Shown here one piece after another: positions 12,593 to 25,130 of a stretch of 64,000 nucleotides of DNA; positions within the stretch are counted from its first letter, which is position 1, and every line of letters begins with the position of its first letter. The notes beneath the pieces were generated by a model. That model had not been told where the DNA came from, searched no databases, and saw nothing but the letters and a program-made list of their open reading frames with translations. The DNA lies in the NCBI GenBank assembly GCA_038503035.1, contig JAVSML010000048.1, forward strand, positions 808,541 to 872,540. The letters are read 5' to 3'. The translations under genes and the position numbers were made by a program. This stretch comes from Crocodylus rhombifer (Eukaryota > Chordata > Crocodylia > Crocodylidae).

Positions 12593-13741
12593 TATAGTGG
12601 TGTTTCATTTTAATTGTGGAAAAATACGTATTTGGGGCTACTTATTTTTTTAAGCAAAAATTGGGGATTTTTTTAAATCAGAGAAAAACAGGATCCCTGG
12701 TGATAACAGAAAAGAAACAATAAAACAATTAAGCAATTCTATATATCTACCAAATTCTAGGGCTGTCATCAGAATTAAAGTACATCTGGCCAGGACTCTG
12801 AGGCTCTTTCTTAGGTGTCAGATTTCAGCAATTGGGAGGTGGGATGCTGAGGACCCCTCCAGTGGGGTGTATAAGGTAGGCAGGTGGTATGCCCTCTGTC
12901 CATCATAGCCCTGGGTTCCCTTCCCCCTGAGAGGGTCCCCATCCCCGGGGAGGGTGGAACGAGGAACCCTTTGCTACTCTCAAGTCTCTGCTTTTGTATT
13001 CTCCTTCTCCCCATGGCTATCTTTGGTTGGTTGTCTCTCTGTGGTCACACATCCATCCACGTAGCCTTCTGGGCCTTCACCTAATTTGGTCTGTTCGCCC
13101 AAAACTGGGACTTGGGGTCCCCCTGCTCTGGGCCCTTGCTGCTGGTATCACTTTATCTCATGTTATGGGACAGTATGGTATATGCTCCCAGTTCCCAGAC
13201 TGTTCTTCCAGACTGTGTGTATCCCTTGGCCTTGTGTTAGACAGCCTGTCTGCCTCCTGGGCTGAGAGACACTTTGTGCGAGACCCAAGGTCTTTAGAAA
13301 TCAATTAACCCCTGCTGCCCATCTTGAACCCTTATAATGTATCTATCTATACCTATAAGCCAATTCCCAAAAAGCAAACCTTTAAATACCATTTTCTAAG
13401 CCAACAGGCATTACAGTGATACAGTCATGCTTGCTTGCAGTGACACCTGATAAGAGCAATAACGTCTTACTGGCAATATTTTTCCCAAGAACATTTTCCA
13501 GAGTCTGCTTTCAAAAGATTGTCCCTATAAGATCAACAGCTGTGTAGGTGCAACTTGTCACCAGATGCATGTTGCTGCTAATAATCATCAACTCTTATGA
13601 GTACCACAGCATACAATCAGAGCCATGTTGTGCTAGGCATTGTAATAGATGTGCGTAGCAAGAGACTTCCGCAGCTGAAAAAGCCATTTGCACTCTACAT
13701 AAACAGAAGGAGCAGCAAGGGGAAGAAAGATCTCTAATCCC

Positions 13742-14753
13742 TAGGGATGCAATAATAAAGATTTCTTTGGCTAATTGTTAACCAGCCATATTGGCTGATA
13801 CCGTTCCAATGGCCTATTTATGGGCATGCAGCACAGCAGCTTTGGAGAGTGGCATCTGGCCAGTAAGCCTGTAGGGGAGGGAAGGAGCATGGGGGAGGCA
13901 GATCAAGTCCCCCATGGTGAGGGAGGGTGTGGGGCAGGGGCAGGTGCTGCCCAGCCAGGGCAGTGAATGTGACCCTGGGAATGGGGCAGAGCTGTGGGCA
14001 GCTCATCTGGGTGGGGAGGGGGTGACTCCCTACTGCTGTGCGCACCCCCAGGGGAGGCATGGGGTGCATGTACACTCCTGGGTTTGTGTGCAAGGTGAGG
14101 GCGGGCTGCCTGCTGTGGGCTTGGAGCCAGGGGCTATGCTGGGCTCTTCTAGGCAGGGTGGGTGGCAGTGGCACTGGGAGGGGTGGCTACAGGGTGGGTT
14201 ATAGCACTCCCCCCCTCCTCCCCCCCCCCAAAATTCCTTGTAGCCACACCTCCCAGCACAACCCCAGCCCCATGCTGGGAAGAGGCCCTGAGCCTCCAGT
14301 GGGCAGCCTGCCTCCACCCTACACACAAATCTGGGGGGCACATGCTCCCCCATGCCTTCCCCCAGATGGTGTGCACAGATGGTGGGAGCTGTCCCCTTCA
14401 CCCCCCTCCCCTCACACCGTCCCTGATGAGCTGCATGCAGGTCCTGGTCCCAGGGTCCCATTCACTGCCCTGGCTGGGCAACTCCTGCCCCTGCCCCACT
14501 CCCTCCTTCACCGTGGGGGCCTTGATCTGCTCCCCCACCCCCCACTCCCCACAGCCCTCCTGGCTGGACGCTACCCTCCAAGCTACCAGGCTGCATTCCT
14601 GGTCACATGCATGCTGCAGTTACATACATGCATGTGGCATTTATCAGTGACATTATTGGCTACACCCGCCCCAAAAAGCCAATTGCCGGTAATGTTAATT
14701 TTCCTTTTATCGGTGCTGATCCAATATGTGACCGATATATCGGTGCATCTCTA
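13742..14753. mobile_element. hAT-type foldback element, 1,012 bp, perfect 8-bp target duplication
   Basis: Ends are TAGGGATGCA on the left and TGCATCTCTA on the right (9 of 10 bases inverted-complementary). The 8-bp direct repeat CTAATCCC lies immediately outside both ends (13734-13741 and 14754-14761). The two halves are themselves diverged inverted copies: for example 'ccagccagggcagtgaatg' on the left at about 13951-13969 has its complement 'cattcactgccctggctgg' at about 14459-14477, and further blocks (cagatcaag, gtggctacaag, atctggg) continue the symmetry to a C/T-rich centre near 14205-14235. Subterminal 'accgatatatcggt' at the right edge is a small palindrome seen in some hAT families. 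There is no transposase; the 239-codon frame inside is a shadow of the GC-rich repeat. Confidence 0.8.
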
Positions 14754-15931
14754 CTAATCCCCATTTTAGAGGAGAGGACAGTGAGACTAAGTGACTTGCT
14801 CCATGTCACGTGGGAAATCTGTGGCCTAGCCAAAAGGTGAGCTAAGGTCTTCTGAGTTTCCGTTCAGTGCCTTTTACCTCCAGAGCATCCTTCCCCCTCC
14901 GAGTGGAGAGGAATCGGGTTACAGCCAGCAGCAACAGGAGGAGAACTGTAAAGAACGAATGTGACTCAAGTCATTCTATTTGGATTCCTCTGTAATCGGG
15001 GAGGAAAACCAAGGATAGTCTGCAGTTGTCCTTGGCAGGGAAGCCAATATGCCACACACTTGTGGTAGATGGTAAAGCTGATATCTTCCTCTGAAATGGA
15101 ACAAAAGCAAGAAAGTATATATACACTCGACACAGCAAAGCAGTTAAACACCGCCAACGTAATGCAGCCCCTGAGAAATGTTACGCTGCATTACAGATAC
15201 AGAGGAAGGCATATTGGTTTTGGCCCAGCTGCCCAATGTTTGTTTTCATAGATAGCTTGACTGTATATGTATATATCTGTTTCAGAGTCCTACCGCACAT
15301 AAGCCAGGTCCTTATTCCTTCGCCACAGCTGATAAATGTGAATAAAACTGTGTTTGCCTAGCATGATAGCATCCGTCCCTCAGGGACTGTATGTGGTTAC
15401 AGCTTCACAGCCTCCAAACAAATGCTGTCTTGCAGCCAAAGGCTCAGTGCTGGCATGAGCTTGCCAAGTGGGGGGAGGTGGGAGGAGAGGCCTTTCTCCG
15501 GCAATGGGATAAAAGGTAATGTCCAAACCTTCTCAGCTGTGCTACGACCTTCAGCACATATGTCCTACAAACCAGAAAGGTGGGGATGGAGAGAAAGCAT
15601 CCCATTTCCTTCAACAAACCCTCTTGCAAGTTTAAATTCAGAGTTAATGCTGTTTATTTTTTTTGGGGTGGGTTTAGGCAGGGTGAAATGAATTGTCTAT
15701 AAGTTAATGAGAATTGACTTAGGATGCAGGCATGCCACACACTCACTCAGACAGCATTTACACTGGGTTCTGCGCCACGCCAAATTTACTTTCTAGTGAA
15801 GTGCAGAAAGGTTTGTTCATTTAAAATTTCTTCAGAAAAGTGCAGCTATACAATCGAGACGCTCCCCCCCCACCACCGCCTGAAGGTTGGCGCAATTGCA
15901 GCGCTAGTTCACCAGGTCTAGTCCTCTAGTT

Positions 15932-16200
15932 CAGCATTTCTCAACACCCGGGTCACGACCCAACAGTGGGGTCACAAGAATATATGAAAGGCTCACAAAC
16001 AAATTTTAAAAATGGATTCTCCTTTAAAGGAGAAATACATGGGGAAACCGTGGCTTTTCCCTTGCAGGCTGGCAGAGATCTAGCCTGCAAGGGGCTGCTT
16101 GGGGCTCCCCGTGCCCCACACATAACCAACCCTGACCCACACAGCTGCCCCCTGTCCCTCACCACCAGCCCAGGCTGGAGCAGATAAGGACTCTCTGCTC
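15932..16200 (+). mobile_element. probable hAT element fragment (5' end)
   Basis: It begins cagcatttctcaacacc, followed by 'gggtcacgaccca' and 'gtggggtcacaag'. This resembles a widespread hAT terminal sequence (CAGTGGTTCTCAACCTGTGGGTCGCGACCC type). No matching right terminus was found, so the right limit is arbitrary and the copy is probably truncated. Confidence 0.45.
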
Positions 16201-16980
16201 TTCTTCTGTACACGGAAAGTTTTGCTCGGTGACCCTGGATTCCACCGTGCACGCCTGCTGCTGCCCTGGTCCAGACGGCCAAGTTGGGTGCCAGGACTGC
16301 TGTCTCGCCTGGGCACATCCCTCTTGCTGAGAGTGTCGTGGGAACGTCCATGCAACACAGAAAGCAAACCTAAGTTTCCTGAGCCTGACTCCCATGTTCC
16401 CAAGCTGTCCTTGCTCTTTCGCCCATGGCTGCCGCTCAAGTTTCCTGTTGTGACATATGGGCTGTGCTTGTGCTCTCAGCACTGACACTCCTCGTTACAC
16501 AGGAACAAGGCAGAGATTTGGAACACATTCCCATCATTGTCAGTGTGGTTAAACGAGCCCCAGATTTATTGAGTCAAATGACTTTATCTGACCCATTTTA
16601 TTTATTCTGCAGTCATCTGGCTCTTACTTAATTGCTTCCATGTTTCTAACCGAGGAACAGGCTGCACCAACCAATGCCAGGATGTTCAAGTGTGTCTCGG
16701 TGCTATTTATGAGGAAGGGGGTCACCTTTTTCATGGATGTGTGGGTTGCATCTTCCTGGAAGAGTCTGCTTTTGAAGACAGTATTTACCGTCTTATTGCT
16801 GCTAGCAGCCCCAAATGATTGGTTTCCCTTGAGAGTCTTCCAAATGTCTAACGTTAAGCAAGCAAGCTACTGTATGACTACTCAGTGTATCCAGTGCCTT
16901 ATTGTCTTATCTTTCCAATAGCTTGTCTGACTAGCAAACCTGTTTTGGACTGAACATTTTTAGTGCAACCCCTTATACAA

Positions 16981-19290
16981 TCATAGAATAATAGAAAATT
17001 AGAGATGAAAGGGACCTCAGGAGGTCACATCTAGTCCAACTCAAAGCAGGAGCATCCCCAACTAGATCATCCCAGCCAAGGTTTTGTCTAGCCGGGTCTT
17101 AAAAACCTCCAAGGATGGAAATTGGACCACCTCTCTTGGTAACCTGTTCCAGTGCTTCACCACCCTCCTAATATCCAACCTAAACCTCCCTTGCTGCAAC
17201 TTGAGCCCATGGCTCCTTCTTCTGAAATCTGCCACCACTGAGAACAGTCCAGCTCCAACCTCTTTGTAACCAACCTTCAGGTAGTTGAAGGCTGTTATCA
17301 AATCCCTCCTCAATCTTCTTTTCTCTAGACTAAATTGACCCAGTTCTTTCAGTCTTTTCTCACAAGTCATGTGTCCCAGCTCCAAATGATTTTCATTGCC
17401 TTCCACTGGACTGTCTTCAACTTGTATACATCCTTTCTATAGTGGGAGGCCTATAACTGGATGCAGTCTCCAGATGTGGCCTCACCAAGGCAGAAGAGAG
17501 AGGACTAATTACTTCCCTTGATCTGGCAATGCTCCTACTAACGTATCCCATTGTGCTATTAGCCTTCCTGGCAACAAGGGCACACTGACTTGTACCCACC
17601 TTATTATCTGCTGTAATCCCAGGTCCTTTTCTGCAGAGCTTCTGCTTAGCCAGTCATCCCCCAGCCTGTAGCTGTGTGTGGGATTGTTCTGTCCTAAAGC
17701 AGGACTTTGCAGTTGTTCTTGTTCAACGTGATGAGATTTATTTTGGCCCAATCCTCCAATTTTTCTAGGTCTCTCTGAATCCTAGCCCTAACCTCCAGCG
17801 TATCTACTACACCCCCCAGCTTGGTGTCATCCTCAAACTTGCTGAGGGTGCACTCCATCCCAGCTTCCAGATCGTTAGTAAAGATACTGAACAAAACCAG
17901 CCCCAGAACCAGCCCTTGGGGCACTCTAGCTGAGGCTGTCTGCCAACTAGACCTTGAGCCATTGATCACTACCCAGTGAGCCCAAGGATCCAGCCAGTTT
18001 TCTATCCACCTTACAGTCCATTCATCCAGCCCTTACTTCCTCAGCTTGCTTGCAAGAATGCTGTGGGAGACTGTATCAAAAGCCTTGCTAAGTCAAACTG
18101 TATCGCATCCACTGCTTTCCCTGTATCCACTGAGCTGGTTGTTTCCTCATAAAAGGCAATCGGGTTGGTCAGGCATGACTTGCTCTTGGTGAATCCATGA
18201 TGACTGTTCTTAATCACCCCCTTCTCCTCCAAGTACTTGCAAATGGATTCTTTGAGGATCTCCTCCATGATTTTTCTGGTTGCTAAGGTGAGGTTCACTG
18301 GTCTGTAGTCCCCTGCATCCTCCTTCTTCCCTTTCTTCCCTTTTCCCATTCTTATTCAGCATCAAGGGCATTATATTTGCCCTTTTCTGATCATCTGGGA
18401 CCTCCCCCACTCGCCACAAGTTTTCAAAGATGGACAGCAGCTCTGCAATCACGAGCCACCCTCAGCACTGTCAGATGCATTGCATTTGGCCACGTGGACT
18501 TGTACACGTTCAGCTTTTCTAAATGGTCCCTAACCTGTTTTCACCACTGAGGGCTGCTCACCTTGTCCCCAAACTCTGCTCTCCTTGCCTGTGAAGACCA
18601 AGGTAAAAAAGGCACTGAGTACTCCAGGCTTCTCTTCATTACCTGTCGCTAAGTTGCCTCCCCCATTCAGTAAGGGACCCAACATTTCCATGACCTTCCT
18701 CTTATTGCTAACATACTTGTAGAAACCCTTCTTGTTACCCTTCATGTCTCTTGCTAGCTGCAACTCCAGTTGCGTTTTGGCCTTCCTGCAATGCTCTTAT
18801 ACTCCTCCCAAGTTGTCTATCCAAGCTTCCACTTCTTATAAGCTTTCTTTTTGTGTTTAAGCTCACCAAAGAGTCCTCTGCTAAGCCAAGCTGGTTGCCT
18901 GCCATACGTGCTAGTTTTCCTGCACATTGGGATGGCCTGTCTCTGTGTCCTCAGTAAAGGCTCTTTAAAAAACAGCCCCATAAGACAGCTTCACCCCCCC
19001 CCACCAACTAGGTTAGTGAGCCTGTCGATAAAGATCTTCTTCCCTTTTTCGTCAGGTGGATCCCATCTCTTCCTAGCAATTCTTCTTCTTGGAACAACAT
19101 CCCATGGCTGAAGGAGCCAAATCTCTGCTGGTGACATGTGGGCATCAGTGATAATTGCCAGAGGTGACCCTGACCAAACCAAGAGTGACAACAGGGCTCT
19201 GGGTGCAAGGTGCGGAGGGAACTGGACCCCAATCTGTTCTCTATATCTTCTCCAGACAAACACTTACAGAACCACAATTACATCGGTGCT
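16981..19290 (-). pseudogene. CR1 LINE, long degenerate copy with ORF2 reverse-transcriptase remains
   Basis: The + strand begins with 'tcatagaata', the complement of the CR1 3' terminal repeat, so the element runs on the minus strand with its 3' end at 16981. Translated minus-strand pieces give, in order from the 5' end: a short motif RDGIHLTKKGR near 19070; a linker with QPAWLSRGL and a long basic stretch; LARDMKGNKKGFYKYVSNKRK at about 18700; KIMEEILKESICKYLE (18300) and a SHHGFTKSKSCLTN segment; [21 protein letters not shown] with the FEDD catalytic box (about 17810-17940, normally F/Y-A-DD); and the C-terminal [10 protein letters not shown]...[11 protein letters not shown] part (17062-17170). 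Frameshifts and stops separate these pieces, so the copy is dead. The recognisable endonuclease domain is missing. Confidence 0.85.
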
Positions 19291-22200
19291 TTCCAGGATC
19301 CCTGAAGCATCTTCTCATAGTGACCAGCACTCATACTAGGACTGGAGGCTGATTTAACATCACAGGAAACACTGCATCATGGGGTGGACGTAGGAGGACT
19401 GACTCAGTGCAGCCACATCCTAGGTGGCCTTTCATCTGCATGGTGAAGAAAGCAGGCATTGCAAATTTACCGGGTTAGCAGGAGCAAGCGCCTTTAAAGT
19501 GTCGGCACCACAGCCACGTTTGCCCTGAGGACACACATCAGTCGCGTTAGAAAATGGCCTAATTGACGTGACGTCAACCCTCACTCAGCACCTGGAGGAA
19601 ACCAGGAAAAACAAAGCTGAAAACCACTAGCTGGTTCATGCTTATTACAGCCAGCTAATACGTTTTTAAACATCACCATCCTGCATACCGAGGGCACATT
19701 CTTATTCAGCATCAAGTTATCCAGAGCATTTTCTAACATGCTGTATTTTCCCACAATGGACAAGACCCATCTGGTTTAGTGAATGTTGGTAAGAAACCTA
19801 GGACAGCTGTTTCCCGAGGACAGAAGGGTTTGCGTATGTGCTGGATACTAAAGCATTCAGCCAGTGGCTCTTGCCTACGTTTCACTCCTCCAGAAATCCT
19901 GTGGTATTCTTGATGAACAGGTGGTTGTCGTCTTCACTACATCAGGCCTACATCTTTGCACAATTAATCATTACATAGCCACATTTTCATTTACGGCTCC
20001 TGTTCCAAACGGTACAAATTATTTCCAGTCTGTAAATTTGTGATAGGAGCATAGTAACTCGCATCATTAAATGCCATACAAAGTTACTTGCATTATAATA
20101 GCTTTGGGGCAGGGACCCCCATTTATTTTGTTTGTACAGTACTTCACTACTGTAGTGCAAAAAAATATATATAGATAGTACCCACAGCTTTGTTTCATTT
20201 ATTCATTTGACTTATATGCTGTACTTCACAAGGCTTTGTTCATTAGACTTCAGTTTCTTGATCCATATTTCCCCTTCTTGCAGAACTGTGCCCTTGTCTG
20301 CAAGAGTCTCAAATGATCTAAGTCTCTAGGTCAGGAGCGCAAAAGAAATGACATGGAGTTAGCTCTCGCCTTCCTCTTAAATATACAGAATTCAAGTGAA
20401 CTGAACCAAGCCAGCATATTACAGGTTGTGGGCTAAACCGTGAACTTCAAATTCAGCCCTGGACTTTCCTAAGGTTCCTGGGTGAGTCAGATCCAGGATT
20501 TGGTGTTCAGGTCCAAGTTTAATGACTGATGTAACTCGCAACTTCTGTCTAACGTTTCATATGGTGGCATGTTATGGCTGAAATGAGTCCTTGGCAGGCT
20601 TGTGTACCCAGGATTAAAACTTGTCCTGAAAACCAAAGCCCTTTCCTGGCAGCCAGGAGAGAAACACCTGGGACTTGGTTACATTCTAACTCATAATAAA
20701 AATCCTCCAAGCTATGCATTTATATCTGTCTTGAATTTGCCTTTAAAATAAGGCATTCTTACAGGCACAAATGTAATAGCTATTGGACAGAAATACACTG
20801 TAGTTGGAAGCAAAATGAATGCCCTCTCACACATCAGGCCTGTGAACTATCTGAATGTCCCTGTCACTTAAACTTCTCCCCAAGCATCTTTCTGAAATGC
20901 AAGAAAAAATGTTTGGATACTAGCAGTAACCAAGGGGACGACACTGAAAGAAAACACACGAGTTAATGGCATTTTTAACAACCTTTTCCCCGTAGAGGAT
21001 GGTTGCCTTCTCTGCAGGCCATGAGAACAAGAATGTAGGTGGATAAGTGCAACATGAACTGGATATTTTGGTCTCTTATGAACATTTACATTAAGCGTAT
21101 ATGTAGGATTTTCATTTTTCAGCCTTTAGCTTACCTCTGAGGATAATCAGATACAGGCATGATATCTCAGACACTGAAGCTGTGTCTATCAAAGTCCATA
21201 GCAAAGCTCCCACTGTCTTTAATGATGCAGCATCAGCCCCTGAATGCTTGCAAAGTCCTTACTGGTGTCTTTGGTCTTTGCCCCATATTCCTGTTGCTCT
21301 TACTTCCCTGGCCTCATTTTAACAAATGTGATAGTGCATTCCAAAATTGCAAAAAACAATGGACAGTAAGCCCTTTGGAGAGGGGACTGTCATGTACTAT
21401 AAATGTGTTCTTTGCTTGCCACACTGGGGCCCTGCAATTGCTACAACAATAAAAACATTTAATAAAAATCATTAATAACTAAATCTGGGTCAGTTCACTT
21501 TGCCAGAGTTCATGTTCCTCCGGCAAAGCCAACATGTTGCTGGCGAGCCTGTGAGCCTTCGCAAATGTTTTTCAGAATTTGATCTTTAAAGTCGCTACTG
21601 TTGGAGTTCAGATCTAGCAATAATGCCCACTACACAGTCTAGGTGCGAACGGCAGCTTTCCAGCATCAGGTTTGTTGTTGGAGCATCTGTCAGAAACTGT
21701 TTGGATTCTGCTCAGTCTGTTATTCTTCCATCTCATTCTCCTTCCCGAAATGTAGCCTCAAAGCCCATTTAAAAAAAATGACACAGGTGGTTTTGTATTT
21801 TTATTCATTATAATAATCGCTTCCAACTGGCTCCTTCCTTTCTGAGGAATGTTGCATACAATTTGCACTAGCCAGCTCTATTCACACAATTTTGACTAAT
21901 TTCTTGGAAAGGGAGGGCTTTGTCTTAGGCAGAGCCAGGGAGCTCCCTGGTACATCATGGACTTTCACATTTATCGCTGCATTTTTAGGAAAAAAATAAG
22001 TAGTCTTTGTCAGGAGCGTGTCTCACAGCTAGTTATTAAGTCAGGGGCAAATGATGTTCCTGGGCAAAATAAATCAAATTAAGTCCATTAAAAGGCTGCT
22101 TTACCTCTTTTAATGGTTAATGAAAGACCCCAGGCAAATTCAGCTCTCATTAATTAACAATCTAATGTAAATCGGGCACATTAATCAGGATATCAGGGCC

Positions 22201-23658
22201 CTGAGCATGTTGGAAATAAAGTTAGTGGACCTGATCCTGAGAAGCGCCAAGATGCCCAGGATCAAACCCATCTGTGGGAGAGGGCTGTTCTTCTTTCTAG
22301 CCTGCAGGATGTCCAAGTCTAGGCAAAATGCTGGATACGCACTGGGCTTCACCCACTAAAGCATTTGGGCTGATTTTTTGGCAGGAAGTCCTGCGACCCG
22401 CCCTAAGTGTTTGGTTTAGGTCCTAGTTCTGCAGACCTTGAGGGTTTGTTTTTATTGTTTCATCTGAGATATTTGAATGTTTTAAAGCATGTTGGGGGGA
22501 TGGGGCAGAAAACTAAGAGCTTGAAAACATTTGCATAACCAGCCAGCAATGTGCTTCTCATCTGACGCTTCCAAGAAGCTTTGTTTTTTTTCTTTAATCT
22601 CCCTCTGTTTTAATTTCTCCCATGTTTTGATGTTTTTTCATTTAATCCCCTATTTGGTTTGGATCATGCGGGAAATGGAGCATGACGAGGCCCAGTGTAT
22701 GCAGAGTAAGAAACCTCTGGAGCAGGAGGGAAACGCCTGTCCCGTTCGACCATGGTCCGAATGCTTGCCTCTGCGACGCCATGTCAGGGAGATGCTGCAG
22801 AACTGCCTGGAGCTGTCTGTGGCTTTCCTGGCAGTGACCTCAGGGGAAGGAGGGAAGCTGCCTGTCCCACTCCCCTCGTGGCCACGACCACTGTGTGAGA
22901 CCGAGTTCCTGTTGAGTCTAATGGGCGCCTGTCTGCTTTAACCACCTTTGGATCGGGGGCTCCACTGGGCACAGCAGGTTGCTTCTCTCCTGTGCATCAG
23001 CAGCCTGCTTCAGGGGTGAAAGAGAGCGTGTTGGGACAATGCAGTTCGATACTGCATGCCCATGTGTTAAACAGGCTGGATAATTTGCCATGCATTCAAG
23101 CCAGGGGATGGAGCGTGCAACACAAACACTTTGCTGCATTAGCTTCGCACCTCAGGCCAGCCCTCGGCTCCGGGGCTGGTATGCCTTATTCCCTCGCCAT
23201 GCCTAGACACCCCAGAGCAAAATGAGCATGCCAGTAAGAACAGAGCATTGCTGGTATTTCTGTGTCTAGGCTCAGGGTTTGTCCCCGGTCCCACGTGTGG
23301 CTGGAAGCAGTCTTGGCCTTATTCTGTATGCATCGCCAGCAGGAGCAAGAACTCAACCCTGGTGGCTCGTGCACTTAAGCGTCAGTACTTAGTCTTGCAG
23401 CACTGCGCTTATTGATGCTGTCTGCTGTAAGGTCTTGAAAGAGGATGATGATGAGTGTAGACTAGATTTTAGCGGACGAATATTCCTACACACCTGTAAC
23501 TCCATTCAAAAGCAATCTCCAAATGCCGTGCTTTAACCGCACGCGGACCAGCTCGCCAACTTAATTCAGACTAGAAATGTGTGCTCTGCTGCATTGATGT
23601 GTCTCCTTTTTGCCGTTAACATTAAGTGGTTTGTTCTCTCTGTTTTTGTGTTTTTCAG

Positions 23659-23666
23659 GACCTGCA
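23659..23666 (+). CDS. COL23A1: COL23A1 microexon, 8 nt
   Basis: The sequence is ttgtgtttttcag|GACCTGCA|gtaagt. The 8 coding bases complete the split glycine (G from the previous exon plus GA) and add CCT GCA, giving Gly-Pro-Ala. Mammalian COL23A1 reads Gly-Pro-Pro between RRGDP and GQSG at the same place. Without this exon the 45-nt exon (ending in phase 1) would join the next exon (starting in phase 0) out of frame, so it is required for the reading frame. A consensus donor and a strong pyrimidine tract support it. It is far below the size normally defined by exon-recognition machinery, so intronic enhancers are expected. Confidence 0.85.
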
Positions 23667-25071
23667 GTAAGTACCGTGGATTTTACACTTGGGTCAACAA
23701 AGTTAAGACACATTTTTTTCCCCCCTACTTTTTTTGTGTCATTTCTCAAAAACAGCTTTTTCTGTTGGACGTGTGTCTGGAAGGAAAATTGGTCCCAGAT
23801 GCTGCTGCTTTTCCCCCTGATTGTAGGCAAATAGCTTTAAAAAAAACAAACCCACAGCTTTAAAAATGCCTAACTTGCTGCCCTAAGGGGCTTGCAGTCA
23901 TTTTGAACTTGTCCAATATTCAGTAAAAATACCATTTGCTTTTTAGAGGGTTGTTTGGTCAGTCTCCTTTTAAGGAGAAATGTAAGTGCCATGATAATGT
24001 ATTAATGTGTTGATATTTTTAATTCTAACCTAGTCTCACTTCTCCCATCCATTGTCTCACTCGGTTAATACTGAGCATAATTAATGACCTTGTTAGCCCC
24101 ACAAAGTTTTGTTTGTCCAGAAAAAAAAGAAGTGTAGCTTTCTTCTTTCTCTCTTGATCTATTTGGAGAGTAATTAACTTTGCTGTTTGTGCGACCACAG
24201 AGCCTCTATAGTGAATGCATTGTATGAAGGACAGGTTAAATGTGTGTTAACTTATCTTCTCAAGAAAACTTTCAAACATGCCTGTTCTGTCCCGTCTCTA
24301 TGAAATTTGCTTTGCTCTCCCATTGTTCTTGGGGTGAGAAGGCAGCATTCAACCTATGTCCATACAGGTATTGTGGGAGAGATTTTCAAAGGAACCTGTA
24401 GGAATTAGGCACCCACCGTCCACTGAATTTTTTTCCCCCAAAATGTGGACAAAAGGTAGGCAGTTAAAGCCTTCAGCAGCTTTTTGACAATCCTTCCCTG
24501 TACACTTCCAAACTGCCCATGCTTTCTGAATAAGCACTTTAATGTCATAGACAATCTTCTTCAAATACCATTTCCTTCCTACTAAGCCTCAATGAGATGG
24601 GGAGGATGTTATTTCAGTAAACTCTGAAATTCATTTGTGAACTGTTGGGTTTTTTTTCGGTTTTTTTGGCTGTCCAAGTCTCTCTGTCTCTCCCCCCACC
24701 CCGCTTTCTCTTCTGTTTGAAGCCGTACGCCGTTGATGAAATACAAGTTAAATGTTTGGCTTGTAAGACCAGCAATTTTGCTCTCCGTGGGTTTTGACAG
24801 CATTTTGTGTTCAAGTTGTAGTTAATAGGCATTTAGATCTCTTGAAGTTTTATTTGTCTGTCGTGTTTATTTTTGAACCTGAGAAGTTAAAAGAGGAAAT
24901 CTGGCAAACTTGCCATTTGGTCTGGCTTCCAGCGGGAACCACACCAAAACAGAACAAGTGATGGTTTTGGCCAGACCCGTCCTGAAGAGAGGCCTCAAAC
25001 CTAGTCCAAGCTCGCATTTTGTTATAAATTGTATACAACAGGAGCAATGGCCGGATGCAGGCATATGTGGC

Positions 25072-25130
25072 TTGCGGCACTACAAAACCTCGTTGCGGCA
25101 CTACAAAACCTCGTTGCGGCACTACAAAAC
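25072..25130. repeat. 21-bp tandem repeat, 2.8 copies
   Basis: The unit ttgcggcactacaaaacctcg occurs twice exactly (25072-25092, 25093-25113) and a third time for 17 bases before diverging. Perfect identity suggests a recent slippage expansion. Confidence 0.95.

Larger units (their letters stand above)
11502..23658 (+). other. COL23A1: intron, 12.16 kb
   Basis: Starts with gtaagt and ends with ttgtgtttttcag. It contains the pogo/Tigger-like element at 12079, the hAT foldback at 13742, a probable hAT fragment at 15932 and the long CR1 copy at 16981. From about 19300 to 23658 I see no repeat family I can name with confidence and no exon-like Gly-X-Y segment. The reading frames there, the longest 136 codons at 22531, are not recognisable proteins. 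Poly-A and AT tracts near 20160 are low complexity. Confidence 0.85.

Noticed and set aside
14038..14757. 239-codon open frame on the + strand
   Set aside because: It lies inside the GC-rich foldback hAT element, is low complexity (Pro/Leu/Ser/His rich), and overlaps equally long frames on the other strand.
25072..25130. Possible CRISPR-like array
   Set aside because: Head-to-tail 21-bp units without spacers, in a vertebrate intron; it is a minisatellite.
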